Assembly: GCA_902825965.1 (NCBI GenBank)
Contig: CADEDA010000004.1
Span: 47,498-111,497, forward strand
Length of the DNA stretch: 64,000 bases
Source: an uncultured Gemmatimonadota bacterium
GTDB lineage: Bacteria > Gemmatimonadota > Gemmatimonadetes > Gemmatimonadales > Gemmatimonadaceae
Direction: 5' to 3'
Shown here: positions 44,216 to 52,563 of the stretch, in pieces
Numbering within the stretch: the stretch's first letter is position 1
Layout of the letters: each line of letters begins with the position of its first letter
Program-made: the position numbers and the translations under genes
The notes under the pieces: generated by a model
Databases searched by the model: none
What the model was told of the DNA's origin: nothing
The model's input: the letters and a program-made list of their open reading frames with translations, nothing else

Positions 44216-46807
44216 ATGTCGACCCCGTTCCGCCGCACCACGCGCACTGCGCGTGCCCTGCGCCACACCACGCTGGTCCTGTCCGTGCTCGCGCCGCTCG
44301 CGTGCGAGCCCATGGATCCGTCCACGTCGCCCGACGATCCGCCGGAAGAGGTCGTGGTGAGCGCGGTGCGTGTGCTCCCGGAATCCTCGGCGGTGCTCGT
44401 GGGCCGCACCCTCACGTTGACCGCCGAGGCACGTGACGCGAGCGGGAACCGGATCCCGGGCGAGACGGTGACGTTCAGCAGCTCGGACACCGCGGTCGCG
44501 GAGATCGACGCGTCCGGCGTGCTCACGGCCAAGCGCAGCGGACGGGTCGACGTGGAAGCGCGCGTGCGCGGGGTGCGCGGCACGGGACGCGTGGTCGCGC
44601 AGGTGGAGCCGGTGGCGAGCGTACTCGTGTCGCCCTCGCGCACCAGCGTGCAGGTCGCGTCCGAGGTGACGCTCAGCGCGTCGACGCGGAGTGCGAGCGA
44701 TGCGGTGCTCAGTGGCCGCGCGGTCGTGTGGAGTTCGACCGCGACGTCGATCGCCACGGTCGATGCATCCGGCCGCGTGCGTGGCATCGCGCCGGGCAGC
44801 GCCGTCATCCGGGCGACGAGCGAAGGCATCGTCGGCACGGCGCAGGTGGACGTCTCGGCGGCACCGCCGCCGCCGGTGCCGGGGACCGTCGCCGACCTGT
44901 CGGTCGCGTCGGTCAGCGACAGCGGCCTCACCCTGCGCTTCACCGAGGTGGGCAACGGCAGCGGCGCGGCGGCGACGTACGACATCCGGTACGCGCGATC
45001 GCCCATCACGTTCTCGACCGCGAGCACGCCGGCGCGCGGCACCTGCTCGGCGTCGTTCGCCGGTACGGGCGTGGGCAACGTGCGCACCTGCACCATCCTC
45101 GGGTTGAGCAGTGGCACCGCATACTCGGCACAGGTGGTCGCGTATCGCGGCACCCTGGGCGCCGGCGCCGTGCTGGGCGCGACGTCGAACATCGCGAGTG
45201 CGACCACCACCGTGCCGGCCGTGGCGACGGTCACGCTGGCCCCGACGACCGCGAGCGTCCTCACCGGTGCCACGCAGGCATTCGGCGCGACGCTGCGCGA
45301 TGCGTCGGGCGCCGTGCTGACCGGCCGCAGCGTGACCTGGAGTTCGAGCAACACGGCCGTGGCCACGGTCAACGGCAGCGGCGTCGCGACGGGTGTGACG
45401 GCGGGCACGGCGACCATCACCGCGACGAGCGAGGGGCGCAGCGGCAGCGCGAGTCTCACGGTGAGCGTGCCGGCCCCGGCCCCCGTGGCCACCGTGACCC
45501 TGGCGCCGACGACGGCGAGCATCACCACCGGGAGCACGCGCAGCTTCGTGGCCACCCTGCGGGACTCGGCCGGCACCGTGCTCACGGGCCGGAGCGTCAC
45601 CTGGACCTCGAGCAACCCGGCGATCGCGACCGTCTCGAGCGGCGGCGTGGCGACGGGCGTGGCGGCCGGCACGGCGACCATCACCGCGACCAGTGAAGGG
45701 CGCAGCGGCAGCGCGACGTTGACCGTGACCGTCCCGGCGCCGGCCCCGGTGGCGACCGTCACGCTCACGCCAACGACGGCGAGCGTGTTCACCACCGCGA
45801 GCCAGACCTTCGTTGCGACGCTGCGGGATGCGGGCGGCAACACGCTCACCGGACGCAGCATCAGCTGGACCTCGAGCAACACCGCCGTGGCCAGCGTCAG
45901 CGCGAGCGGCGTCGCCCTCGGCCTCACCGTCGGCACGTCGACCATCACGGCGACCAGCGAAGGCCGCACGGCCACCGCGACGCTGACCGTGGTCACGCCG
46001 CCGCCGCCCCCGCCGCCGGGCACGTTCACGTTCTCGTCGGACTGGAGTGCCGCGACCGGCACCTCGGCGACGGCGCTGCGTGACGGCGGGAAGTGGGACA
46101 ACCTCTACTGCCAGCAGGCGGGTACCACGCTGACGGTGGTCCCCGGATCGACCGTCGGGTGGACCAAGACCGCGAACGTGCTGCGGCTCCAGGAACTCGG
46201 GCCGAGCGCCTGCGGCATGCTCGAGAAGCTGGATGCGGTGCCGCAGAGCACCACGCATTGGGGACGCTTCTACTTCCGCAACGACGAGGTCGGCGCGCGC
46301 CACAATCACGTCGCGACCCTGTTCCCCGTGGGCACCATCCAGCTCGCGCTGTGGAGCCGCTATGGGACGGCCGCCGGCGTGAACGTGTTCCTGCGCACGT
46401 ACTGGACACCGACCGGCGCCGCGCAGCCGTACCCCACCAACGTGTGGTCGATGGGCACCGCCGGTCGCCAGCAGCTCGACTTCCTGCCCAACGGCGTGTG
46501 GTACCGCTATGAGTGGATGATGGAGTACGTCACGCCGACGACGTATCGCATCTGGCCGCGCATCTACGACATGTCGGACAACCTGCTCTACGATGCGACG
46601 CGGTTCTACCAGAGCGACTACCCGCAGTCCGGCGCCCACTCGCTCGCGTCGTACTACGCGGCAGGCAACACCTTCGGGCTCACCGACGCCTCCATGGCGC
46701 GGCGCTTCGGGATCGGCAACGAGGGTCCGGGTGGATCGACGCTCTCGGGCATGTACTGGTACCACGCCGACGTGGCACTCAGCACGACGGGCTGGATCGG
46801 GCGCTAG
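44216..46807 (+). CDS. Ig-like (BIG2) repeat lipoprotein with lectin-like C-terminus
   Basis: This 863-residue surface or secreted protein has a lipobox-like L-A-P-L-A-C near residue 30 and five BIG2 Ig-like domains (about 47-130, 131-215, 335-420, 425-508 and 510-592). Each has a W-x-S-S-x-x-x-x-A-x-V core and an A-T-I-T-A-T-S-E-G-type end. A fibronectin-III-like domain at about 220-335 splits them after the second. A Pro run at about 595-602 leads to a 260-residue C-terminal domain with Trp/Tyr-rich beta strands resembling polysaccharide lyase or ConA-like folds. BIG2 proteins commonly mediate adhesion or carbohydrate binding. GGAG before ATG 44216 fits translation. Control by a cyclic-dinucleotide riboswitch fits a surface-attachment role. 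Confidence 0.85.
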   Translation: MSTPFRRTTRTARALRHTTLVLSVLAPLACEPMDPSTSPDDPPEEVVVSAVRVLPESSAVLVGRTLTLTAEARDASGNRIPGETVTFSSSDTAVAEIDASGVLTAKRSGRVDVEARVRGVRGTGRVVAQVEPVASVLVSPSRTSVQVASEVTLSASTRSASDAVLSGRAVVWSSTATSIATVDASGRVRGIAPGSAVIRATSEGIVGTAQVDVSAAPPPPVPGTVADLSVASVSDSGLTLRFTEVGNGSGAAATYDIRYARSPITFSTASTPARGTCSASFAGTGVGNVRTCTILGLSSGTAYSAQVVAYRGTLGAGAVLGATSNIASATTTVPAVATVTLAPTTASVLTGATQAFGATLRDASGAVLTGRSVTWSSSNTAVATVNGSGVATGVTAGTATITATSEGRSGSASLTVSVPAPAPVATVTLAPTTASITTGSTRSFVATLRDSAGTVLTGRSVTWTSSNPAIATVSSGGVATGVAAGTATITATSEGRSGSATLTVTVPAPAPVATVTLTPTTASVFTTASQTFVATLRDAGGNTLTGRSISWTSSNTAVASVSASGVALGLTVGTSTITATSEGRTATATLTVVTPPPPPPPGTFTFSSDWSAATGTSATALRDGGKWDNLYCQQAGTTLTVVPGSTVGWTKTANVLRLQELGPSACGMLEKLDAVPQSTTHWGRFYFRNDEVGARHNHVATLFPVGTIQLALWSRYGTAAGVNVFLRTYWTPTGAAQPYPTNVWSMGTAGRQQLDFLPNGVWYRYEWMMEYVTPTTYRIWPRIYDMSDNLLYDATRFYQSDYPQSGAHSLASYYAAGNTFGLTDASMARRFGIGNEGPGGSTLSGMYWYHADVALSTTGWIGR
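45224..46000 (+). repeat. Three tandem ~265-bp BIG2 coding repeats
   Basis: Three successive copies (about 45224-45480, 45490-45735 and 45745-46000) share long near-identical stretches, such as the segments encoding T-V-T-L-A-P-T-T-A-S and A-T-I-T-A-T-S-E-G-R. The similarity at DNA level points to recent duplication or homogenisation and offers a route to change domain number by recombination. Confidence 0.75.
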
Positions 46808-46841
46808 CGCAGTCGCGACATCGCGGGTGCACGGACGCACG

Positions 46842-46874
46842 GACGCGGGGGCCCACCTGGTGGGCCCCCGCGTC
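46842..46874. terminator. Strong bidirectional terminator after the BIG2 gene
   Basis: A 33-base palindrome with one central base (16 bases per arm, beginning GACGCGGGGGCCCACC) lies between two convergent genes, 35 bases after the BIG2 stop and six before the next gene's end. Stability and placement support termination in both directions. Confidence 0.8.
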
Positions 46875-46879
46875 GCTGT

Positions 46880-47356
46880 TCACGGCACGCGCTTGCCCTT
46901 GAGCGGCTGCGGACCGAGGTCCGGGATGTTCACGCCGACGAGCTCGCGCGCGACCGAGCCGCTCAGGAGGTCTCCCTCGGCCGTGAGGCGCCAGGTGGAG
47001 ATCGCTTCGATCGTACGGGACTCGCCGCCCGGCGCCGTCATCGTGCCTTCGGAGCGCGTGACGAAGGTGACGCTGCCGTCGATGCGTTTGGCGGCGAGCC
47101 GCACCGGGGGCCGCGGCGGCTGCCCTTCGATCGGCTGCGTGGTCAGCGTGCCGATCAAGGAATCGCCCTGGAGGGCGAGCACGAGTGTCGCCTTCGCGGT
47201 CACGGCGGTGACGCCGGCGTCGGTGACGCGCTGCCCGGCGGTGAGCTCGACCTCCCACTTGCCCACCAACGGATGGGATTGCGCGGCGAGCGCTGCGGTG
47301 GCGGCACTGAGCGGGAACAGGGTAACGGCGGCGAGGGCGACGAGCGAGGGGCGCAT
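46880..47356 (-). CDS. Small exported protein of unknown function
   Basis: This 158-residue protein has a signal peptide (A-A-L-A-A-Q near 25) and one beta-rich domain starting P-L-V-G-K-W-E-V-E-L, with alternating strand-like segments (L-V-L-A-L-Q-G-D-S-L-I-G-T-L). The pattern resembles the lipocalin-like small exported domains abundant in Gemmatimonadota. ATG 47356 was chosen because it directly opens the signal. It is convergent with the BIG2 gene and divergent from the ATPase gene. No function can be assigned. Confidence 0.75.
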   Translation of the reverse strand: MRPSLVALAAVTLFPLSAATAALAAQSHPLVGKWEVELTAGQRVTDAGVTAVTAKATLVLALQGDSLIGTLTTQPIEGQPPRPPVRLAAKRIDGSVTFVTRSEGTMTAPGGESRTIEAISTWRLTAEGDLLSGSVARELVGVNIPDLGPQPLKGKRVP

Positions 47357-47467
47357 GAGGGGCGGGGTTGAGGTGGTCACTGCGATTCGGTCACCACACT
47401 GCGCCCAAAGGTTCACGGGCCATGGACGGACAGTTGTCAGGGAGTTGCCGGGCGCCATCTTTCGCGG

Positions 47468-48655
47468 ATGGACCCCATCCGCAATCCCTTCGCACCGGGC
47501 GCAGGGGCCCCGCCGCCGGAACTCGCGGGACGCGATGCGCTGCTGCACGCCGTCCGGATCGCGCTTGCCCGGATCCGCGCCGGCCGCTCGGCGAAGAGTG
47601 TGCTGCTCGTGGGACTGCGCGGGGTGGGGAAGACGGTGCTGCTCGACCGGATCCGCGACATGGCGGAGGCCGATGGCCTGCAGACGGTGCGGCTGGAAGC
47701 CCCGGAGACACGCTCGCTGCCCGGACTGCTGGCGCCGGAACTGCGGCTGGCCCTGTTGCGCCTCTCGCGGAACGCGCGGGCCAAGGAGCTCGCGACCCGC
47801 GGGCTCCGGGCGCTCGCGGGTTTCGCGAAGTCGCTCAAGGTGAAGTACGGCGACCTCGAGGTGGGGCTCGACTACGACCCCGAACCCGGCCTCGCCGACA
47901 ACGGCGACCTCGAGCACGACCTGCTCGCCCTGCTCGAGGCCACGGGCGTGGCGGCGCAGCGGGCGGAGACGGCGCTGGTGCTCTGCGTGGACGAGATGCA
48001 GTACGTGAAGGAGGATGAACTCGCCGCGCTGGTCACGGCCCTGCATCGGGCGGCGCAGCAGCAGTTGCCGGTGGCGCTCGTCGGTGCAGGGCTGCCGCAG
48101 CTGCCCGGACTCATGGGCAGCGCGAAGAGCTACGCGGAACGCCTGTTCGAGTTCCCGCGCATCGGCCCGCTCCCGGACGACGCCGCACGCGATGCGATCA
48201 TCAAGCCGATCCGCGCGGAGGGCGCCGACATCACGCCGGAGGCGGTCGCGGCGATCCTCGAGCACACGCAGGGCTACGCGTACTTCCTGCAGGAGTGGGG
48301 CAAGCATGCGTGGGATGCGGCGGCGGCATCACCGATCACGGCCCATGATGTGGCACGCGCGACGGCGACGGTGATGGCGGCGCTCGACGAGAGCTTCTTC
48401 CGCGTGCGTTTCGACCGGCTCACGCCCAGCGAGAAGCGCTACCTGCGGGCGATGGCGCAGCTCGGGCCGGGGCCGCACCGCACCGAGGCGATCGCGCAGG
48501 TGCTGGGGCGCGAGGTTCCCTCGCTCGCCCCCACCCGGAGCTCGCTGATCGGCAAGGGCATGCTCTGGAGTCCGCTGCACGGCGACACCGACTTCACCGT
48601 GCCGTTGTTCGACGGCTTCATGCGCCGGATCATGCCGGGGGAGTCGTGGCGCTGA
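47468..48655 (+). CDS. AAA/STAND-type ATPase of the ATP-binding orphan class
   Basis: This 395-residue soluble P-loop ATPase has Walker A G-L-R-G-V-G-K-T at 49-56, Walker B A-L-V-L-C-V-D-E-M-Q with Asp175-Glu176, sensor-like V-G-A-G-L-P-Q-L and a C-terminal winged-helix-like region (about 310-385). It belongs with the AAA_16/Cdc6-like ATP-binding proteins seen scattered in actinobacteria and others, often with no conserved partner. It may act as a signal-transducing or DNA-binding switch; nothing nearby reveals its role. Its last 26 bases overlap the convergent methyltransferase gene. Confidence 0.85.
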   Translation: MDPIRNPFAPGAGAPPPELAGRDALLHAVRIALARIRAGRSAKSVLLVGLRGVGKTVLLDRIRDMAEADGLQTVRLEAPETRSLPGLLAPELRLALLRLSRNARAKELATRGLRALAGFAKSLKVKYGDLEVGLDYDPEPGLADNGDLEHDLLALLEATGVAAQRAETALVLCVDEMQYVKEDELAALVTALHRAAQQQLPVALVGAGLPQLPGLMGSAKSYAERLFEFPRIGPLPDDAARDAIIKPIRAEGADITPEAVAAILEHTQGYAYFLQEWGKHAWDAAAASPITAHDVARATATVMAALDESFFRVRFDRLTPSEKRYLRAMAQLGPGPHRTEAIAQVLGREVPSLAPTRSSLIGKGMLWSPLHGDTDFTVPLFDGFMRRIMPGESWR

Positions 48656-49481
48656 CGCCGTGACGCGCGAGCCGATGCGCGGCGACCGTCACGTACTCGA
48701 GCCGCTTGCCGCGCCGGGCGAGGAGGATCCCCAGCGCGGTGCCGATCGCCCGCCATCCGCCCTGCGACGGCTGTGAGAGGAAGCGCCACGGTGCGCGCAG
48801 CACGTAGCCGGCGAAGCCGCCGAGCACCTCCCGGCCGCAGCGGGTGAGGCGATCGAGACCGAAGCCGCATTCGGCGAGCTGCGGTTCGATGTCGTTCAGC
48901 GCCCAGAGGTTCATCTCGGGGATGCCCGTCCGCCGTGCGACGGACCCGACGAGGCGGGAGTAGCGCAGGCGCGCGATCGCGAGGTCCGCGAGGGCGAGCC
49001 GCGTCCCGGCGGGCAGCTGCGCCGCGAGCGCGCCGAGCCAGCTGCGGCGCGACTGGAAGTGGTATGCCGCATCCACGCAGACCACCGCCGTCACGCCCGG
49101 GGCGTGTTCCGCGACCACCACCGCCTCGGCGCGCATGGTGCGCACCGTGATGCGGTCGCTGAGGCCCCAGGTGTGCACTCGCTCCGTGATGCGCGCCGTG
49201 ATCGCCGGGTCGGGTTCCACCGCATAGACGTGCGCGGCCCCGAAGTGCTCGATCCACAGACGCGCTGAATCGCCGTACCCGCAGGCGCAATCGAGCACGA
49301 CATCCCCGGCGCGCAACTTGGCCGCTTCGCCGACGCGACGCGCGAGCTCCTGTGCCGCCTCGCCGTACCGCCGGACGCCGCGCCAGAACCCGAGGTTGGT
49401 CCACTCGCCGAGCGATCCCGCGTCGGCGGTGCGACGATTGACGAGAGCAGGGACGATGACGGGACGCGGATAGTCGGTCAC
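48630..49481 (-). CDS. SAM-dependent methyltransferase
   Basis: This 283-residue class I methyltransferase has motif I V-V-L-D-C-A-C-G-Y-G-D-S, the acidic V-E-P-D-P at the end of strand 2, and a V-V-C-V-D-A-A-Y-H-F motif IV region, similar to small-molecule or polyketide methyltransferases of the Ubie/ErgE type. The C-terminus has basic and hydrophobic stretches (A-G-Y-V-L-R-A-P-W-R-F-L). GTG 49481 is preferred over GTG 49526, which would leave only 14 bases to the divergent lipoprotein start. The acceptor is unknown. Confidence 0.8.
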   Translation of the reverse strand: MTDYPRPVIVPALVNRRTADAGSLGEWTNLGFWRGVRRYGEAAQELARRVGEAAKLRAGDVVLDCACGYGDSARLWIEHFGAAHVYAVEPDPAITARITERVHTWGLSDRITVRTMRAEAVVVAEHAPGVTAVVCVDAAYHFQSRRSWLGALAAQLPAGTRLALADLAIARLRYSRLVGSVARRTGIPEMNLWALNDIEPQLAECGFGLDRLTRCGREVLGGFAGYVLRAPWRFLSQPSQGGWRAIGTALGILLARRGKRLEYVTVAAHRLARHGVSATTPPA

Positions 49482-49540
49482 ACGGAGCGCGAGAGGGGAA
49501 CCTGCGCTAACTTCGCACCGGACCACACCCGGAGCCAGTC

Positions 49541-49768
49541 ATGCGTCGTCTCGCGTTCTGCCTGCTCGCCGTCGCCACCACCGCCTGCTCGTCCAAGCCC
49601 GACACACCCGCACCGCCGCGGTCCCAGGCGGAGCAGCGCGCCGTGGACTCGACCATCGGGGCCTCGGCACTGCCGGGCGCACGCGGCGTGCAGGGTGCGC
49701 TCAAGGCCAGCGATTCAGCCAAGGCACGGCAGGCCCAACTCGACTCACTCGCCAAGCAGCCGGAGTGA
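49541..49768 (+). CDS. Small lipoprotein
   Basis: This 75-residue lipoprotein has A-T-T-A-C (Cys16) after a short hydrophobic signal, then a charged, Ala/Ser/Gln-rich, probably disordered mature part. GGAG lies nine bases before ATG 49541, and GCTAACTT at 49506-49513 is a possible -10 element. The stop overlaps the SGNH gene start by four bases (GTGA). No domain is recognised. Confidence 0.7.
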   Translation: MRRLAFCLLAVATTACSSKPDTPAPPRSQAEQRAVDSTIGASALPGARGVQGALKASDSAKARQAQLDSLAKQPE

Positions 49769-50571
49769 CGTCGCCGGATCCCAGCGCGCCGCCGCCGCGC
49801 CGCTTCGAACGCTACGTCGCACTCGGCGACAGCTCGACCGAAGGGCTCGACGATCCGATCGCCCCCGGGCGCTACCGCGGCTGGGCCGACCGCTTCGCGG
49901 CACTCGTGGACGCGGCCCAGCATCCGGCGCCGCTGCTCTACGCGAACCTCGCCATCCGCGGCCGGAAGACGCGCGCGGTGCGCGACGAACAGCTCCCCGT
50001 CGCGCTGGCGATGCGTCCCGACCTCGCGACCGTGTTCGCCGGCACCAACGACCTGATCCGTTCGGCGTACGACGAGTCCGCCGTGCTCGCCGACCTCGCG
50101 GCCATGCACCGCGCCCTGCGCGCGCAGGGCGCGACGGTGCTGACCATCACCATGCCCGACCTCTCGGGCGTGATGCCGGCGGCCCGGCGGATCGCGCCGC
50201 GGTTGCGCGCGTTCAACGCCGCGGTGCGGGCGCTGGCCGACGAGACCGGCAGCCTCGTCGCCGACCTCGCGCAGCACCCCGTGGCGAGCGACGTCCGGTT
50301 GTGGAGCGAGGATCGGCTGCACGCCAACAGCGAAGGCCACCGACGGGTCGCTGCGGCCCTCGCCCATCGCCTCGGCCTGCCGCAGGCGGACGCTGCGTGG
50401 GCCGCTCCGCTGCCGCCCGCCCCGCGGCCGAGTCTCGGGGGCCGCGCCATGCAGGAACTCCGCTGGACCGGGAAGTATTTGCTTCCGTGGTTGCTGCGGC
50501 GCGCCCTCGGCCGTTCGTCGGGCGATGGCGTCGTCGCCAAACGTCCCACGTTGCTCCCGGTATCCGAATGA
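49765..50571 (+). CDS. SGNH/GDSL hydrolase
   Basis: This 268-residue esterase of the SGNH superfamily has block I G-D-S-S with nucleophile Ser23, block III G-T-N-D with Asn95 and block V D-R-L-H with Asp183 and His186; the block II Gly is probably in A-N-L-A-I-R-G. No signal peptide is present, so it acts in the cytoplasm unless exported otherwise. Family members hydrolyse lipids, acetylated sugars or thioesters. The C-terminal 40 residues carry a basic, hydrophobic segment. It is coupled at both ends to its neighbours by four-base overlaps. Confidence 0.88.
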   Translation: MTSPDPSAPPPRRFERYVALGDSSTEGLDDPIAPGRYRGWADRFAALVDAAQHPAPLLYANLAIRGRKTRAVRDEQLPVALAMRPDLATVFAGTNDLIRSAYDESAVLADLAAMHRALRAQGATVLTITMPDLSGVMPAARRIAPRLRAFNAAVRALADETGSLVADLAQHPVASDVRLWSEDRLHANSEGHRRVAAALAHRLGLPQADAAWAAPLPPAPRPSLGGRAMQELRWTGKYLLPWLLRRALGRSSGDGVVAKRPTLLPVSE

Positions 50572-51062
50572 CGGCACTCAGCGACATCCCGCTCACCCGG
50601 CTCGACGGCAGCGGCACCACGCTCGATGCATGGCGCGGACAGGTGCGCCTGATCGTGAACGTCGCGAGCCACTGCGGCCTCACGCCGCAGTACCGCGGGC
50701 TCGAGGCCCTGTACCGACGGTACGCTGCCCAGGGCTTCACCGTGCTCGGCTTCCCTTGCAACCAGTTCGGGGAGCAGGAACCGGGCGACGCCGAGGCGAT
50801 CCAGCAGTTCTGCACGCTGACCTACGACGTGACCTTCCCGATGTTCGCGAAGGTCGACGTGAACGGCGATGGCGCGCATCCGCTCTGGGTCCGGCTCAAG
50901 CAGGATCGCCCCGGCCTGCTCGGCACCGAGGCGATCAAGTGGAACTTCACCAAGTTCCTGGTCGATCGCGGTGCGCAGGTGGTGAAGCGCTATGCACCCA
51001 CCGACGAACCCGACACGATCGCGAAGGACATCGAGCGCTACTTGGCGACGAGCGCCTTCTGA
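50568..51062 (+). CDS. Glutathione peroxidase family thiol peroxidase
   Basis: This 164-residue Cys-type glutathione peroxidase homologue has the peroxidatic Cys36 in N-V-A-S-H-C-G, a Gln in P-C-N-Q-F-G (about 66) and a W-N-F pair in K-W-N-F-T-K-F completing the catalytic set. A Cys rather than selenocysteine codon occupies the active site, and Cys64 in F-P-C-N may act as resolving residue. Bacterial members generally use thioredoxin. It has no signal peptide. The start overlaps the SGNH gene (ATGA), and the 3' end overlaps the convergent lipoprotein gene by 25 bases. Confidence 0.92.
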   Translation: MTALSDIPLTRLDGSGTTLDAWRGQVRLIVNVASHCGLTPQYRGLEALYRRYAAQGFTVLGFPCNQFGEQEPGDAEAIQQFCTLTYDVTFPMFAKVDVNGDGAHPLWVRLKQDRPGLLGTEAIKWNFTKFLVDRGAQVVKRYAPTDEPDTIAKDIERYLATSAF

Positions 51063-51613
51063 ACCATGTCGCGGATGCGCAGCTCGAGCTGGCTGGTCGA
51101 GACACAGTTCACCTCGGCGCTGCTGGACGTGATCGGGTTCCGCCCCGTGCCGGTGATGAGCGTGAGGAGCTGCGAGCCGCCGGCTGCGTCCGCCTTCACC
51201 TGGGTCACGATCGACAGCGTGAGCTCGTAGGTCTCCGCATTCTGCATGGTGCCCGAGGAGCCGCAATCGACGTAGCGGTACACCGGCACCTTGCCGATCG
51301 AGCGCCGCATCTTCCAGCCCGTGTTGCCGATGGTCTTGGACTTGGGCTCGTTCATGGTGAGCGGGATCGCGAGTTCGCGGTACACGACCGGGAGCACCGC
51401 CCAGGCCTCGTCGACGCTGCCCGACACCGTCAGCGCGACTTCCTTGGTGATGTTCATGGTGTTGAACTGCACCGTGCTCCCGCTCGAGGTCACGACGCGT
51501 CCGGTGTTGACGGTCGGGGTCGGCATGGGATCGACGACCGGACCGCTGCCCGGCTGGGACGCGCAGCCGAGTGCGAGGAGTGCGGTGAGGGTGGCAGCAA
51601 GCGGACGACGCAT
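51038..51613 (-). CDS. Lipoprotein of unknown function
   Basis: This 191-residue lipoprotein has L-A-L-G-C near 17 after ATG 51613, chosen because it opens the signal. The mature domain has a BON/SRPBCC-like alternating pattern (A-L-T-V-S-G-S-V-D-E-A-W-A-V-L-P-V-V-Y-R-E-L), two Cys (D-C-G-S-S, N-C-V-S) that could form a disulfide, and a helical end. No family is recognised. It converges on the glutathione peroxidase gene. Confidence 0.7.
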   Translation of the reverse strand: MRRPLAATLTALLALGCASQPGSGPVVDPMPTPTVNTGRVVTSSGSTVQFNTMNITKEVALTVSGSVDEAWAVLPVVYRELAIPLTMNEPKSKTIGNTGWKMRRSIGKVPVYRYVDCGSSGTMQNAETYELTLSIVTQVKADAAGGSQLLTLITGTGRNPITSSSAEVNCVSTSQLELRIRDMVQKALVAK

Positions 51614-51714
51614 GGGACACTCGGGATGGTGGGGTGGACGCCGACGTGCGCAATGGACTCGTCGCGACGGCACGATGTTAATGCGGGCCGTGCAGGACGG
51701 ACAGGCTGACATCG

Positions 51715-52326
51715 ATGCGACCCTCGCGGGCGCCTGAGGTTCCCCGTCGCCTCTGGGCCTGGCTCCGGCCGCGGCTCACGGTCGCGAACCTGCTGACCGT
51801 CGCGATCCTGGCTTGGGCAACGCCGACACTGCTCCCGCACATCGGCGCGGTCTTGGGGGTCCGTTCGGGGCCGGACGACGTGCCGGCCTATTCATATGAA
51901 GCGCTGGACGGCCGGCGACTCGACGCGGACTCGCTCCGCGGTCACGTGGTCTTGGTGAACTTCTGGGCGACGTGGTGCCTGCCCTGCCGGGCCGAGATGC
52001 CTGCGCTCGAGGCGATGTACCGGCGGCACCGGGAGTCGGGATTCGTGATCGTCGGCCTCGCGGTGGACCAGGCCTCGACGGCCTCGGTCGAGGCGTTCGT
52101 GCGCGCGCGCGGGATCACGTACCCGATCGCCCACGTCGGGCGCGAGGCCGAGGCGGCGTTCGGCGGGATCCGGGGCTACCCGACGTCGTTCCTGCTCGAC
52201 CGGGATGGCCGGGTGCAGCACCGGGTGTTGGGGCCGATCGGCGCGGTGTCGCTGGAGGCGGCGGTGCGGCGGGAGCTGGCGCGGCCGGCATCGGCGCGGC
52301 CGGCATCGGGGCGGCCGCGAAGGTAA
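51715..52326 (+). CDS. TlpA/ResA-like membrane-anchored thiol-disulfide oxidoreductase
   Basis: This 203-residue protein has an N-terminal membrane anchor (about 22-45) and a thioredoxin-fold domain with W-C-L-P-C (Cys88, Cys91) and cis-Pro segment G-Y-P-T-S-F. It should act in the periplasm reducing disulfides, like ResA in cytochrome c maturation. The C-terminal tail repeats R-P-A-S-A/G-R-P. It stands alone upstream of the TolC gene with no CcdA gene adjacent; the CcdA-like protein at 33.9 kb could serve it. Confidence 0.87.
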   Translation: MRPSRAPEVPRRLWAWLRPRLTVANLLTVAILAWATPTLLPHIGAVLGVRSGPDDVPAYSYEALDGRRLDADSLRGHVVLVNFWATWCLPCRAEMPALEAMYRRHRESGFVIVGLAVDQASTASVEAFVRARGITYPIAHVGREAEAAFGGIRGYPTSFLLDRDGRVQHRVLGPIGAVSLEAAVRRELARPASARPASGRPRR

Positions 52327-52563
52327 GGGGCGGGGTTGCGGGGAGCGATCGTTCAGTTATACTGCTATATCGTTATACAGTGTCTGAACGGTTCCACCAC
52401 CCTCTCCGCGCCGGAATCCCCCGTGGTCCGATCCCCGCAGTTCCGCCCGCTGCCGTCCCCATCGACCTCGTTGCCCCCGTCGTCGCCCCCGTCGTCGCCC
52501 ACGTCGGTGCCCACGTCCCCTCGCGTCTCGCGGTGCCAGCGGGGCCGGTCGCGTTCCCGCGCC
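52327..52563 (+). promoter_or_regulatory. TolC-operon promoter, operator-like repeats and long leader
   Basis: TTGCGG (52336-52341) and TATACT (52358-52363), 16 bases apart, make a plausible promoter. The AT-rich core contains direct repeats GTTATAC (52356-52362, 52372-52378) inside an outer inverted repeat GTTCAG/CTGAAC (52351-52356, 52384-52389), as expected for a repressor operator over the -10. The leader up to ATG 52564 is about 190 bases and contains CCGTCGTCGCCC-type direct repeats near 52480-52530. A start further upstream is possible but would add an unlikely Pro/Ser-rich segment. Confidence 0.5.

Noticed and set aside
50568-51062. Selenocysteine-containing glutathione peroxidase
   Set aside because: The active-site codon is an ordinary Cys codon (residue 36), with no in-frame TGA at that site.
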